Origin: JBBATK01 sp044228285
Lineage (GTDB): Bacteria > Bacteroidota > Ignavibacteria > Kapaibacteriales > NICIL-2
Direction of reading: 5' to 3'
Assembly: GCA_044228285.1 (NCBI GenBank)
Contig: JBGAVD010000005.1
Location: 372,001-436,000, forward strand
Length of the DNA: 64,000 nucleotides
The notes under the pieces were generated by a model that saw only the letters and a list, made by a program, of their open reading frames with translations, did no database searches and had not been told where the DNA came from. Below, piece by piece: positions 43,784 to 53,048 of this stretch. Position 1 is the first letter of the stretch. Each line of letters opens with the position of its first letter. Made by a program: the position numbers and the translations under genes.

Positions 43784-43821
43784 AAAAGGACTCCCTCGAA
43801 TTGGGCGTCCTTTTTCTTTTT
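43784..43821 (+). terminator. Intrinsic terminator after the lipoprotein
   Basis: AAAAGGAC and GTCCTTTT pair with an inner CCC/GGG, followed by T-rich DNA (TTTTTCTTTTT). It is about 65 bases after the stop at 43718 and just before the convergent M24 gene. Confidence 0.85.
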
Positions 43822-43891
43822 CACGACGCTAGCATGTGGAGGAGGTGGTTGCATGCCCGTAAACTCATTTGAAGCGAATGGATGTCGACTT

Positions 43892-45076
43892 CTAGCGTCC
43901 CAGTATCACCAGCTCATCCTGTATTGGTTCACTAGGCACAAGGACCTGACCCTCGAAGTCAATCACCACGCTAATCTCTGACCGCACTCCAATGATACCT
44001 GGGATATAGATTCCTGGCTCTATGCTAAATGAACTGCCGTTGAGAATGCGACGTTCATCGTGGGTCTCAAAGTTATCCATGTTCGCACCCGCCCCGTGTG
44101 TTTCTTCACCGATATTATGACCGGTTCTATGGATGAAGTACTCGCCGAATCCGGCAGATGAAATCACGCCTCGGGCTGCATCATCAACTTCAAATCCACG
44201 GAGAGGTAGATTGTGTTGAAATCGCTCGCGGACCAGAGACAGTGCTGCATTGCGCGCATCTCGCACACAATCAAACACTCGTTGTTGCTCTGTTGTTGCT
44301 TCACTACCTGTGTGACACATCCACGTGATGTCTGCATACGTGGACCAGGGCTGTGAACCCTTCGCCCACATGTCGATAAGTACCAGATCGTTTGCTCCAA
44401 TCGGGCTGTTTCGATCTGGTTGCGGAGCGTAGTGCGGACTCGATGCGTTCGCCGCGATAGCTACTATGGGTTCAGAATCAAAGACGAGCTGATTCTCACT
44501 GAAACTTCGGACGATTTGCTGTTGCACATCAAACTCTGTGATGTGTTGCGAGCGCTGAATCTTCTGCTGAATAAACTGCATCGCATCCATCATAGCCGTG
44601 CGAACAATGGCAGCTGTTTTTAGGTTGTCCTCTAATTGCTCTTGCGTCCATACTGCTTGAAAAGATTGAGCTAAATCAGCTGATGACACAACGGTATGTC
44701 CCAGAGAACGAATCCACTCAACCGTACCAGCATCGACTTTGGACACAACCGGAAGAGCATTAAAGGGCGAATACTCCATAGCCACTGTTACACTTCCAGA
44801 AAGAGCATGAGTTATCGCGCCTGACCACTCTTGGGCATTGGCATAGCGTCGCTCTTGCATCGCCAGATGCTCGAGCGTGTGCGCCTCAATAGCCGAAACG
44901 ACTTTGACTGGCTCACCAATTTTGGGAATGATAACGGCCCAACGACGAGTGCAATGCGCATGTGGGTCGATCCCGCAAATCTTCCATGCGATAGAGTTCA
45001 TTGCTCGAAAGTCATACAGACACCAAGCATCTATATTCTGTTCTTGCAAGAGTAGTTGTATGCGTTGTATATCCAT
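43892..45076 (-). CDS. M24 family aminopeptidase/dipeptidase (Xaa-Pro type)
   Basis: 394 residues in the creatinase/prolidase pita-bread fold. An N-terminal creatinase-like domain occupies about 1-150. Metal ligands are the Asp residues in VLIDMWA and YADITW, His in HRTGHNIG, Glu in IEPGIYIP, and the last Glu in VRSEISVV. It probably removes N-terminal residues before proline or cleaves Xaa-Pro dipeptides in the cytosol with two Mn or Co ions. ATG 45076 is the start. It stands alone, convergent with the lipoprotein gene and about 130 bases from meaB, which runs the same way. Confidence 0.9.
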   Translation of the reverse strand: MDIQRIQLLLQEQNIDAWCLYDFRAMNSIAWKICGIDPHAHCTRRWAVIIPKIGEPVKVVSAIEAHTLEHLAMQERRYANAQEWSGAITHALSGSVTVAMEYSPFNALPVVSKVDAGTVEWIRSLGHTVVSSADLAQSFQAVWTQEQLEDNLKTAAIVRTAMMDAMQFIQQKIQRSQHITEFDVQQQIVRSFSENQLVFDSEPIVAIAANASSPHYAPQPDRNSPIGANDLVLIDMWAKGSQPWSTYADITWMCHTGSEATTEQQRVFDCVRDARNAALSLVRERFQHNLPLRGFEVDDAARGVISSAGFGEYFIHRTGHNIGEETHGAGANMDNFETHDERRILNGSSFSIEPGIYIPGIIGVRSEISVVIDFEGQVLVPSEPIQDELVILGR

Positions 45077-45207
45077 GTGACTTTGTTTTTATGCTAGTGT
45101 GAATACTTGTGCTGAATTCCTGTTGAGATCACGTGTTGCACATACTTGCGCTTCACCGTTTGTTTGATCCGTTAGCAAGTTTCTTATAATTGGCAGCTCT
45201 CTGCTTT

Positions 45208-46167
45208 CTACTTGAGAAATCTCTCAACAGCATTTGGTGCCATGATATTGCCTAGTATTACTTCCGATCTCAAGCTCTGAAACTGCTCTTTATGCGATGT
45301 GTCTTTGAAATACTGTTGTAAGATTCTCTCTGTTAAGAGTTCGTCGAACCAGAGACCTTGTTGCAGAGAACGACGTCGTTGTATCTCGTCTGCGCAAACT
45401 TGAAAGAAACGCTCACAACAATCAGCTAACTCTGTGACTCCTTGGTTGTTCAAAGCAGAACCGCGTAGAACTTCTAAGTCCCAGAGAGCGAAGCGTGAGC
45501 GCAACAATGACTTTACTGCGTGCAAGGTAGAAAGAGCCATTGTGCTCTGTGCTTCGCTGAGATCGGCCTTATTCAGCCAAATGATATCAGCTATTTCCAT
45601 GATGCCACGTTTTACAGCCTGCACATCGTCGCCAGCACTGGGCAGAAGGACAAGCACAAACAAATCGATCATAGTTGAGATACTGTACTCTGCTTGACCA
45701 ACTCCAACGGTTTCGACGATTATAGTGTCATAGCCTGCGGCTTCACATATCAACATGCATTCACGTGTGCGTTGAGCGGTTCCACCTCGCACATGTCCAG
45801 AAGGTGAAGGACGTATAAAGGCATTCTCTGAGCGTGCGAGTTCTGGCATTCGCACTTTGTCACCCATGATGCTGCCACCGCTAACGCTACTACTCGGGTC
45901 GACCGCCAATACCGCAACTTTCTTCCCTCTTGAAATGCACTCAATTCCCAGAGCTTCTATCAGAGTACTCTTTCCTGCACCTGGGGAACCGCTAATACCT
46001 ATACGTTGTGCCTTTCCAGCGTAGGGAGCCACAAGACTCAGAAGCTCTGAGCGAGCAGATTGCTCGTCATCGCGTGTGTTTTCAATGAAGGACAAGGCTT
46101 TGCCTAGCATTCGTCTATCAGCAGAACGAATCCCCTCAAAAAGGTCGATGATGGCAACTGAACTCAT
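45208..46167 (-). CDS. meaB: Methylmalonyl-CoA mutase-associated GTPase MeaB
   Basis: About 319 residues from ATG 46167 (MSSVAIIDLF). The P-loop GSPGAGKS is at residues 60-67, and AVDPSSSVSGGSIMGDKVRM is the G2/switch region of the ArgK/MeaB family. GTP-base recognition NKAD is in WLNKADL. MeaB protects and loads the cobalamin mutase with adenosylcobalamin, gated by GTP. It is downstream of the mutase gene with a small membrane protein gene between them, so the set forms one operon. A TTG at 46185 is a possible longer start. Confidence 0.92.
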   Translation of the reverse strand: MSSVAIIDLFEGIRSADRRMLGKALSFIENTRDDEQSARSELLSLVAPYAGKAQRIGISGSPGAGKSTLIEALGIECISRGKKVAVLAVDPSSSVSGGSIMGDKVRMPELARSENAFIRPSPSGHVRGGTAQRTRECMLICEAAGYDTIIVETVGVGQAEYSISTMIDLFVLVLLPSAGDDVQAVKRGIMEIADIIWLNKADLSEAQSTMALSTLHAVKSLLRSRFALWDLEVLRGSALNNQGVTELADCCERFFQVCADEIQRRRSLQQGLWFDELLTERILQQYFKDTSHKEQFQSLRSEVILGNIMAPNAVERFLK

Positions 46168-46232
46168 ACAGATTCTATCAATCAATGGATACCAACGATA
46201 CTCGCTCGCATTGACAAGTACGTAATAGGCTC

Positions 46233-46493
46233 TTATCGCGAAGGGTCAAGTTTCTTTAAGCTGTCTTGCTCATGCCGAAAAATGGAGTCTTGACGCAGAT
46301 AGTTCTCTCGCATCATCTGCATCCTCGTGCTGATGCGTCCTCCAGATTGCTCTAGTCGTTGATTGTACCTACTGTTTTTGTTATTCATAACAACAGCAAA
46401 GAACAACAGAAATGCGCAACTCACAGACACATACATCCAGAAGCGCATCGTATACTTTCTATAGAACTCTATGAACTGTCGTAATGCATCCAT
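46233..46493 (-). CDS. Small single-helix membrane protein in the mutase operon
   Basis: 86 residues from ATG 46493, with one base between the mutase stop (46495) and this start. A short amphipathic N-terminus (MDALRQFIEFYRKY) leads to one membrane helix, FWMYVSVSCAFLLFFAVVM, then a charged helical tail with many Arg, Gln and Met residues, ending in LKKLDPSR. The tail is probably coiled-coil or in the periplasm/cytosol depending on orientation. A longer frame overlapping the mutase exists, but its composition is poor. The tight spacing between the mutase and meaB genes suggests a role with them, or simple co-transcription. No family is recognised. Confidence 0.7.
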   Translation of the reverse strand: MDALRQFIEFYRKYTMRFWMYVSVSCAFLLFFAVVMNNKNSRYNQRLEQSGGRISTRMQMMRENYLRQDSIFRHEQDSLKKLDPSR

Positions 46494-46494
46494 C

Positions 46495-48645
46495 CTACTT
46501 GTTCCCTTCTGTTCCATGAACTTGCTTGACAATGAGATCGAACACTGCGCGTGCAGATTGCATGATTGGTGTACCTGGACCAAACACGGCTTTGACACCT
46601 TCATCAAGAAGAAACTCGATGTCTGATGGTGGAATGATCCCACCTGCAACGACGATAACATCTTCTGCTTTTCTAGACTTCAACTCATGGAGTAGCTCAG
46701 GGATCAACGTCCGATGCCCTGCAGCTTGCGATGAGACGCCAATCACATGCACATCATTCTCAATTGCTTCACGCGCAGCCTCTGAAGGCGTTTGGAATAA
46801 AGGACCTATATCCACATCAAAACCGATGTCGGCAAATGCAGTAGATATCACTTTTGCGCCTCGATCGTGACCGTCTTGACCTAACTTCACGACCAGAATA
46901 CGAGGTCTGCGTCCATATCGTTCAGCGAAGCTGCCTACCTCTTGCTGCAGCTTTTGGTACTCTTCATCGTTTTCATACATCGATGCATATACTCCATGAA
47001 TACTCTGAGTTTGCGCACTATATCTCGTATAAACACTCGCTAAGGCTTCGCTGATCTCTCCTACGGTTGCTCGAGCACGAGCAGCAGCCACGGCAAGGTC
47101 GAGAATATTCGCGTTCTGCTCCTTGGCTGCAGCGACCAGTGCATTCAGACATTGCTCAACAGCTGAATTCGAACGTGTACTGCGAATCTGATTGATGGAG
47201 GCGATCTGTTGACGGCGTACTTCTTCATTGTTGACGACTCGCAGTTCAACAGGACTATCTTGGGGATTGGGGTATTTGTTCACACCGACAATAACCTCGT
47301 CACCCTTATCAATCGCTGCTTGGCGTCGTGCTGCTGACTCTTCAATGCGGAGCTTCGGGTAACCGGACTCTATCGCTTTCGTCATGCCTCCCATTGCTTC
47401 TACTTCATCAATGAGTTTCTGGGCCTCGTCAACGAGTGACTGCGTTAAGCTCTCCACATAATATGAACCACCGAGCGGATCGATCACTCTTGTGATGCCA
47501 CTTTCTTCGGCTAAAATCGTCTGTGTGTTTCGCGCGATGCGTGCAGAGAAGTCAGTGGGTAGGGCCAATGCTTCATCAAATGAATTTGTATGAAGCGATT
47601 GCGTGCCTCCAAGTACTGCTGCCATTGCCTCAATCGTTGTCCGCACAATATTGTTGTAGGCATCCTGTGCTGTCAAACTCCAACCAGAAGTCTGGCAATG
47701 CGTACGAAGTAGGAGTGACGATTCCTTCGTAGGAGCAAACATGGTCTTCATTGTACGTGCCCAAAGTATGCGCGCTGCACGAAGTTTGGACACTTCCATA
47801 AAGAAGTTCATGCCAATGCCAAAAAAGAAGGATAGACGCGAAGCGAACTCATCTACCGCCAGACCTTTTGCCAATGCCCTCCGCACATATTCAATACCAT
47901 CAGCAATCGTGAATGCAAGTTCTTGCACAGCAGTAGCACCTGCTTCATGGATGTGGTATCCACTAATCGAAATACTATTGAACTTGGGCATGTTGCGACT
48001 TGTATACTCAATGATATCGGCTACCAGACGCATACTAGGTTCAGGCGGATAGATATACGTGTTGCGCACCATGAATTCCTTGAGGATGTCATTCTGGATG
48101 GTTCCGCTCAAGTGTTCTCTGCTTACTCCTTGTTCTTCGGCTGCAACAATAAACATCGCCATGATCGGAATGACGGCCCCATTCATAGTCATTGACACCG
48201 AGACGTCAGCAAGATTGATTCCATCAAAGAGTATTTTCATGTCTTCAACGGAATCAATGGCTACACCTGCTTTTCCCACGTCCCCCACAACACGAGGATG
48301 GTCGCTATCATAGCCGCGGTGCGTTGCCAAATCGAAAGCCACAGACAGTCCTTTTTGACCCGAAGCAAGGCCGCGTTTGTAAAAAGCATTTGACTCTTGA
48401 GCGGTGGAAAACCCAGCATATTGCCGAACAGTCCAAGGACGATTGGCATACATGGTAGCATAGGGACCGCGCGCGTATGGATAAACGCCTGGATAGCTCT
48501 CTGTTAGATCTCCATTTTCGGTTTGTTCAGCGGTATAGAGTATTGAAAGTGGGATTCCCTCATTCGTCATATATGAACGAGCTTTTGGATCTTCACCTTT
48601 CAGCTCTTTTTGCGCTTTTTGGCGCCATTCTTCTTGATGCGTCAT
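46495..48645 (-). CDS. mutB: Methylmalonyl-CoA mutase (single-chain, cobalamin-dependent)
   Basis: About 716 residues. The substrate TIM barrel covers most of the protein (RPWTVRQYAGFST, AFDLATHRGYDSDHP). The C-terminal B12 domain has DGHDRGAKVI, the DxHxxG motif, with H593 as the lower axial cobalt ligand, then GVSSQAAGH and GGIIPPSD. It interconverts R-methylmalonyl-CoA and succinyl-CoA, linking propionyl-CoA to the citric-acid cycle. ATG 48645 is preferred because AAGGA lies nine bases upstream; ATG 48669 would add eight residues. No separate small subunit is seen nearby. The small membrane protein and meaB follow in the same operon. Confidence 0.94.
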   Translation of the reverse strand: MTHQEEWRQKAQKELKGEDPKARSYMTNEGIPLSILYTAEQTENGDLTESYPGVYPYARGPYATMYANRPWTVRQYAGFSTAQESNAFYKRGLASGQKGLSVAFDLATHRGYDSDHPRVVGDVGKAGVAIDSVEDMKILFDGINLADVSVSMTMNGAVIPIMAMFIVAAEEQGVSREHLSGTIQNDILKEFMVRNTYIYPPEPSMRLVADIIEYTSRNMPKFNSISISGYHIHEAGATAVQELAFTIADGIEYVRRALAKGLAVDEFASRLSFFFGIGMNFFMEVSKLRAARILWARTMKTMFAPTKESSLLLRTHCQTSGWSLTAQDAYNNIVRTTIEAMAAVLGGTQSLHTNSFDEALALPTDFSARIARNTQTILAEESGITRVIDPLGGSYYVESLTQSLVDEAQKLIDEVEAMGGMTKAIESGYPKLRIEESAARRQAAIDKGDEVIVGVNKYPNPQDSPVELRVVNNEEVRRQQIASINQIRSTRSNSAVEQCLNALVAAAKEQNANILDLAVAAARARATVGEISEALASVYTRYSAQTQSIHGVYASMYENDEEYQKLQQEVGSFAERYGRRPRILVVKLGQDGHDRGAKVISTAFADIGFDVDIGPLFQTPSEAAREAIENDVHVIGVSSQAAGHRTLIPELLHELKSRKAEDVIVVAGGIIPPSDIEFLLDEGVKAVFGPGTPIMQSARAVFDLIVKQVHGTEGNK

Positions 48646-48959
48646 CTCTGTATCCTTGCTAGTATGCATCCTGCAAATTACGCAGGAGTCGGGAGCTATA
48701 GGCTGTCTGGCAAGCGCAAGAGGCTAAATGGCTGTGCGAAGCGCAGCCCTGAGTACGATAATTTTCCGAAAACGTCTTTCTTTGGGTACACGAAAGAACA
48801 GAGGGCAATGTACGACTCATCGGGAATTTTTGGATACGGAACTCACTCTCTTGACATGCCGCTTGCAGTACATTCATTTGTGGCTTAAATTTCATCGTAA
48901 GTACGCAGAACGCATCATTCCTATTCTTCTGTAGACTTTGTACAACACAAGGGGAAGTC
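48646..48959. other. Divergent region between the mutase and acyl-CoA ligase genes
   Basis: About 310 bases with no supported gene. Near the mutase are two small hairpins: TCCTGC/GCAGGA at 48669-48687, which could affect its leader, and GGCTGTGC/GCGCAGCC around GAA at 48730-48748. I looked for cobalamin riboswitch features, including the B12 box, and found none. No exact TAnnTTTG element is present. Confidence 0.5.
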
Positions 48960-50789
48960 ATGATTCAATACCGAACAATACCTTCAATGTTTCTCGAAGT
49001 GGGCGACAAGTTCCATCGAACTGAACGTAGTATTTATTTACGTAAAGTGAATGGCAGTTATCAGGGACTCAGCTATGCGTCCTTACGAGAATTGGTTGAA
49101 CAGCTCTATATGGGACTCGTTTCGCTCGGTGTAGAACCAGGTGATCGCATCGGCATTGTGGCAGAGAACCGTGTAGAATGGGTAGCGAGTGACTTCGCCA
49201 TTCTTAGTTGTGGAGCAGTCGATGTCCCCGTGTTCCCTACTTTGACGGAACGACAAATGGAGTACATCTACCATAACTGTTCGGCTTCCATCATTATCGT
49301 TTCAAATCGATTGCAGCTACAGAAAATTCTACGAGTTCGAGAAGGTCTTGAGGCTCTAGAACATATCATCGTTATGAATGATGATGTGCAAAGCGATGAC
49401 CCGTCGCTGGTATTGTCTTGGTCTCAACTCCTTGAACGAGGCAAGTCTGCATGTAGCGCTGAAGATCGCACAAAGCGCTTTGTCGCAGCAGCCAAGGAAG
49501 TTCAAGGAAGTGACTTGTGCACGATTGTCTACACAAGTGGTACAACCGGCCAGCCTAAGGGAGTGATGCTCACACACACAAATCTCTGCTCAAACATCAA
49601 TGCGATTAACGAACTCATTCACGTAGATGCCAATGACATTTTTCTTTCTTACTTGCCAATGTGTCACTCATACGAACGCATTGCCGGTTTCTACATAGCA
49701 TTTGGTTATGGTGCGGCAACCGCTTTTGCGGAGTCACTCGATACCGTACGAACGAATCTCAAAGAGATTCAGCCAACCATTATGACATCAGTACCTCGCC
49801 TTTTCGAGCGCATTCGAAATGGTGTTATTGCAAATGTTGAGAAACAACCTGCTGCTCGGCAAAAGGTCTTTGCACTTGCTCTGAAGGCAGGGAAACGCTG
49901 GCTAACAGAGCGGGAACGAGGCAGAGTTTCGATCATCACGAAGCTCATGTACGCTTCGGCTGATGCTCTAGTGTTTTCTAAAATTCGCGAACTCACTGGT
50001 GGACGCTTGCGTTTCTTTGTTTCAGGTGGCGGAGCTTTGGCACCTGACGTCAAAGAGTTCTTTACAATGCTAGGTATGACTATTCTTGAAGGTTACGGCT
50101 TAACCGAGTCTTCTCCTGTTCTATCTGTTACGGTTCCAAATGATGATGAGATAGGAACCGTAGGAAAGGCAATCTCAGGCGTTGAACTACAACTTGCAGA
50201 CGACGGCGAGATCCTGGCTCGCGGGGCCAACATTATGCGTGGCTATTGGAATGACCCGGTTGCCACGAAGGAAGCGTTGGACGAAGAAGGCTGGCTGCAT
50301 ACCGGCGACATTGGTGTGTTTACCCCACGTGGCAATCTCAAAATCACTGATCGAAAAAAGAACATTTTCGTAAGTAGTGGCGGAAAAAACATCGCGCCTC
50401 TTGCAATTGAAAATGCAGTGACACAGTCAAAGTTTGTGGATCAGGCTTTCATCGTAGGCGAGAAACGTGAGTACTGCACAGCTTTGATTGTGCCTGACTC
50501 TCAGCTCGCCGATGCTCTAATGGAAGCCGCCCACTTGCCACAACACATGAGTCGCTTTGAGAAGCTAAACAGCACTGCAGTTTTACGAGCTGTGTTTGCT
50601 GATATACAATTGTACCAGCGAGATCTTGCAAAGTATGAGCGCGTGCGTAAAATCACACTTCTCGATGAGCCATTTAGCGTTGAGAACGGTATGATGACTC
50701 CCACACTCAAGGTAAAGCGCAAAGTCGTCGAGCAACACTATGCAGCGCTCATTGAACAGATGTACTCGGGTTCTGGTTCTGAAGAATAG
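48960..50789 (+). CDS. Long-chain fatty acid-CoA ligase
   Basis: 609 residues, with GGGGAAG immediately upstream of ATG 48960. The adenylate-forming signature is YTSGTTGQPKGVMLTH, and GYGLTESSPVLS is the A5 motif. The hinge and C-terminal subdomain follow (GDIGVFTPRGNLKITDRKKNIFVSSGGKN). It activates long-chain fatty acids with ATP and CoA, at the membrane or in the cytosol. With the crotonases and the mutase it suggests fatty-acid or branched-chain breakdown. It is divergent from the mutase operon and ends about 60 bases before a strong hairpin shared with the convergent sppA gene. Confidence 0.92.
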   Translation: MIQYRTIPSMFLEVGDKFHRTERSIYLRKVNGSYQGLSYASLRELVEQLYMGLVSLGVEPGDRIGIVAENRVEWVASDFAILSCGAVDVPVFPTLTERQMEYIYHNCSASIIIVSNRLQLQKILRVREGLEALEHIIVMNDDVQSDDPSLVLSWSQLLERGKSACSAEDRTKRFVAAAKEVQGSDLCTIVYTSGTTGQPKGVMLTHTNLCSNINAINELIHVDANDIFLSYLPMCHSYERIAGFYIAFGYGAATAFAESLDTVRTNLKEIQPTIMTSVPRLFERIRNGVIANVEKQPAARQKVFALALKAGKRWLTERERGRVSIITKLMYASADALVFSKIRELTGGRLRFFVSGGGALAPDVKEFFTMLGMTILEGYGLTESSPVLSVTVPNDDEIGTVGKAISGVELQLADDGEILARGANIMRGYWNDPVATKEALDEEGWLHTGDIGVFTPRGNLKITDRKKNIFVSSGGKNIAPLAIENAVTQSKFVDQAFIVGEKREYCTALIVPDSQLADALMEAAHLPQHMSRFEKLNSTAVLRAVFADIQLYQRDLAKYERVRKITLLDEPFSVENGMMTPTLKVKRKVVEQHYAALIEQMYSGSGSEE

Positions 50790-50841
50790 AAACAGACAGA
50801 CACAAGTTCACAGTATGAAGATTGCAATTCACTTCAAAGTG

Positions 50842-50887
50842 CTAAAAAAAAACAAAGGTCTCTATGTACTTGATAGAGACCTTTGTT
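50842..50887. terminator. Bidirectional intrinsic terminator between the acyl-CoA ligase and sppA
   Basis: Fifteen-base arms at 50851-50865 and 50873-50887 pair perfectly around GTACTTG. On the minus strand the hairpin is followed by eight or more T, ideal for ending sppA. The plus strand has only a weaker T-rich stretch, so the ligase transcript may stop less efficiently there. Confidence 0.92.
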
Positions 50888-50926
50888 CTTACTATTTCTA
50901 AGAATACCTGCCAAAACTCCAGATAG

Positions 50927-52870
50927 CTATCGCATATCAATTGTCCAAGGCAAGGTTGCCAACACTTGTTCTTTTCGACTAATGAGAGCAACATTCAATG
51001 CGTAGACTGCTTGTTCACGAAGACCATCTGGTAGCGCTTTCCAGGCGTCTTGCCACTGAGGTGATTGAGCTTTCACATAGGCATCAACAGCAGCAGGAAT
51101 ATTGAAGGCTAGCGCAGATTCTTCATCGCCGTCATCTGACTCATCATCATCACCTGAATTGATATCGAGTAATCGGAGTAAGACCTTCACTCCATCTTCC
51201 TTTTCTGGGTACGACACAATTCGAACGCGCTTCTCGGCACTGACACCTATACGTTTCTTCACCAGATCGATACTCGTGTAGAGTCCGCCTAAAACATCAA
51301 CCAATCCATGAGCTTTTGCAGCCTCGCCAGACCAAACGCGACCTTTTGCAACTTCGCGAATCTTCTCTGGCGTTGTATGGCGCCCTGCTGCAGCACGCTC
51401 TAAAAAGCGTTGATAGAAACTCTGAATCAAATTTTCTAGATGCTGATGATCGCGATCCGACATTGGCATCAGGGGGTTCATGAAGAGTGCTGCAGGACTA
51501 CTACTGATTGTATCAATTCCCACACCCAGCTTCGTCATGGTCTTAGAGAAGTTTGGTATAGCAGCAATCACTCCAATAGAGCCAGTAATTGTTTCAGGGT
51601 AAGCAATGATTGTATCGCAAGCCATCGCCATGTAGTATCCACCAGATGCAGCTACATCACTCATTGATGCGTAGACCGGTTTCTTAGCCTTAGCCCGGAG
51701 AATCTCATGATACATTTCGTCGGAGGCCTGAACAGATCCACCTGGTGAATCAATGCGAAGAATAATCGCACTGATATCATCGTCATCTGCAGCTCGACGT
51801 AAGTCACGAACCCATGACGCTGACGCAATCTCTTCATTCATGCCACTGCGGGAACCTGAACGAATGCTACCGGAGCCATATACAATAGCTATCTGTTTGT
51901 CTTTCTCAAGCGGAGCCTTGTTGTGTGCTCTGGCGTACGATGCATAAGACTTAATATCTACCATGTGCACTTTCTTCTTTGCAGAATCTGAACCATACAC
52001 AAGAGACTTTAACTTTTCGCGAACCTGCATGTCGGTGGCGAAATTGTCGATGAGGTGATTGGCAAGTAAACTATCTGGATCATAGAGTCCACGTGAAAGC
52101 AGTGCGTTGACTGTCTCCGGACTCAAGTGTCGCAATCGAGCAATTTCCTTTGTGTAGATAGCGGCACGTTGATCCAGCAACTCGTGCGCTTCTTGTCTAG
52201 CTGGCTCTGAGTATTTGGTGCGGTTGAACATTTCACCAGCCGACTTGTAGTCTTCGCGCTGAATAACCGTCCACTCGACACCAATCTTCTCAAACATGTC
52301 CTTCAAGAACAGTGAGGTTCCACCGAAGCCATTAAACTCGAAGGTAGCTTCTTGTGGCATGTAGATACTATCAGCCACAGCCGCGAAATAGTACTCTTTC
52401 TCCGAGCCGCCAGGTAGAAATGCGACTATAAACTTCTTCGAGCTCTTGAAATCTTCTAGCGCTGCAATGATCTCACGCTGTTTGGCGAATCCGACAGAAC
52501 CGCTCGGGCGATAATAAATGCCTCTGATCTTCGGATCATCTTTCGCTGCATGAATCGCAGTCAACACGTCAAGCAGTGCTACACCCTCTTTGTTTCCACC
52601 AAAAGGTGAGCTGGCTGCCACGTATTCATGCACACCACCCTGACCGAAGTTCAGACTAAGTACTGAGTTATCTTCAACTTTGACCTTGTCGCTTTCAGAG
52701 CTGCCAAATCCATCAGCCGATTTGCCGATGAATGAAGCGATGCCGACACCGATGATAATGACCATGATGAACATACCACCAACGATGGACGCAATGATGG
52801 CAAAGGGAATCCACCAACGACTTCTAGGCTTCGGTTGTGGTTGATAATATGGTTGTTGCATGTCGGACAT
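50927..52870 (-). CDS. sppA: Signal peptide peptidase SppA, 67-kDa type
   Basis: 647 residues. After a Pro/Gln-rich N-terminus, one membrane anchor is seen (FAIIASIVGGMFIMVIIIGVG). Two tandem S49 domains follow. The catalytic Lys is K209 in REDYKSAGE and the Ser is S409 in VAASGGYYMAM, the same numbers as in E. coli SppA. It degrades cleaved signal peptides in the membrane, facing the periplasm. ATG 52870 has GAGGAG six bases upstream. A possible TAGTTTTG promoter is at 52935-52942, and a strong terminator lies after the gene. Confidence 0.93.
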   Translation of the reverse strand: MSDMQQPYYQPQPKPRSRWWIPFAIIASIVGGMFIMVIIIGVGIASFIGKSADGFGSSESDKVKVEDNSVLSLNFGQGGVHEYVAASSPFGGNKEGVALLDVLTAIHAAKDDPKIRGIYYRPSGSVGFAKQREIIAALEDFKSSKKFIVAFLPGGSEKEYYFAAVADSIYMPQEATFEFNGFGGTSLFLKDMFEKIGVEWTVIQREDYKSAGEMFNRTKYSEPARQEAHELLDQRAAIYTKEIARLRHLSPETVNALLSRGLYDPDSLLANHLIDNFATDMQVREKLKSLVYGSDSAKKKVHMVDIKSYASYARAHNKAPLEKDKQIAIVYGSGSIRSGSRSGMNEEIASASWVRDLRRAADDDDISAIILRIDSPGGSVQASDEMYHEILRAKAKKPVYASMSDVAASGGYYMAMACDTIIAYPETITGSIGVIAAIPNFSKTMTKLGVGIDTISSSPAALFMNPLMPMSDRDHQHLENLIQSFYQRFLERAAAGRHTTPEKIREVAKGRVWSGEAAKAHGLVDVLGGLYTSIDLVKKRIGVSAEKRVRIVSYPEKEDGVKVLLRLLDINSGDDDESDDGDEESALAFNIPAAVDAYVKAQSPQWQDAWKALPDGLREQAVYALNVALISRKEQVLATLPWTIDMR

Positions 52871-52934
52871 ACGCGTCTCCTCAAGAATGTGGTAACTGAT
52901 CTCTTCACTCTACGACTGAAAACTACACAGGTTT

Positions 52935-52942
52935 CAAAACTA
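52935..52942 (-). promoter_or_regulatory. FCB-type -7 promoter element upstream of sppA
   Basis: The minus strand reads TAGTTTTG, an exact TAnnTTTG match. It would start RNA near 52928, about 58 bases before ATG 52870. No clear -33 TTTG was found. Confidence 0.4.
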
Positions 52943-52984
52943 TGAATTGTTGCGAGCACCGAAGGTGCCGCATAGGCAAAAGCA

Positions 52985-53020
52985 CAAAAAAAAGCCATGT
53001 ACAACAGTGGTACATGGCTT
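52985..53020 (-). terminator. Intrinsic terminator after the TlpA-like gene
   Basis: AAGCCATGTAC (52992-53002) and GTACATGGCTT (53010-53020) form an 11-base stem. It is followed on the minus strand by about eight T. It lies 28 bases after the stop at 53049. Confidence 0.9.
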
Positions 53021-53048
53021 CTACATTGTTCAATTTAGGTCGATAGCA

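Noticed and set aside
43730..43981. An 83-residue plus-strand frame after the lipoprotein
   Set aside because: It contains the intrinsic terminator and overlaps the M24 gene; the composition is not that of a protein.
46494..46661. An upstream extension of the small membrane protein inside the mutase gene
   Set aside because: It has no hydrophobic or conserved pattern, and an ATG follows the mutase stop at once.
48646..48959. A cobalamin riboswitch for the mutase operon
   Set aside because: No B12 box or long conserved stems were found; only small hairpins are present.
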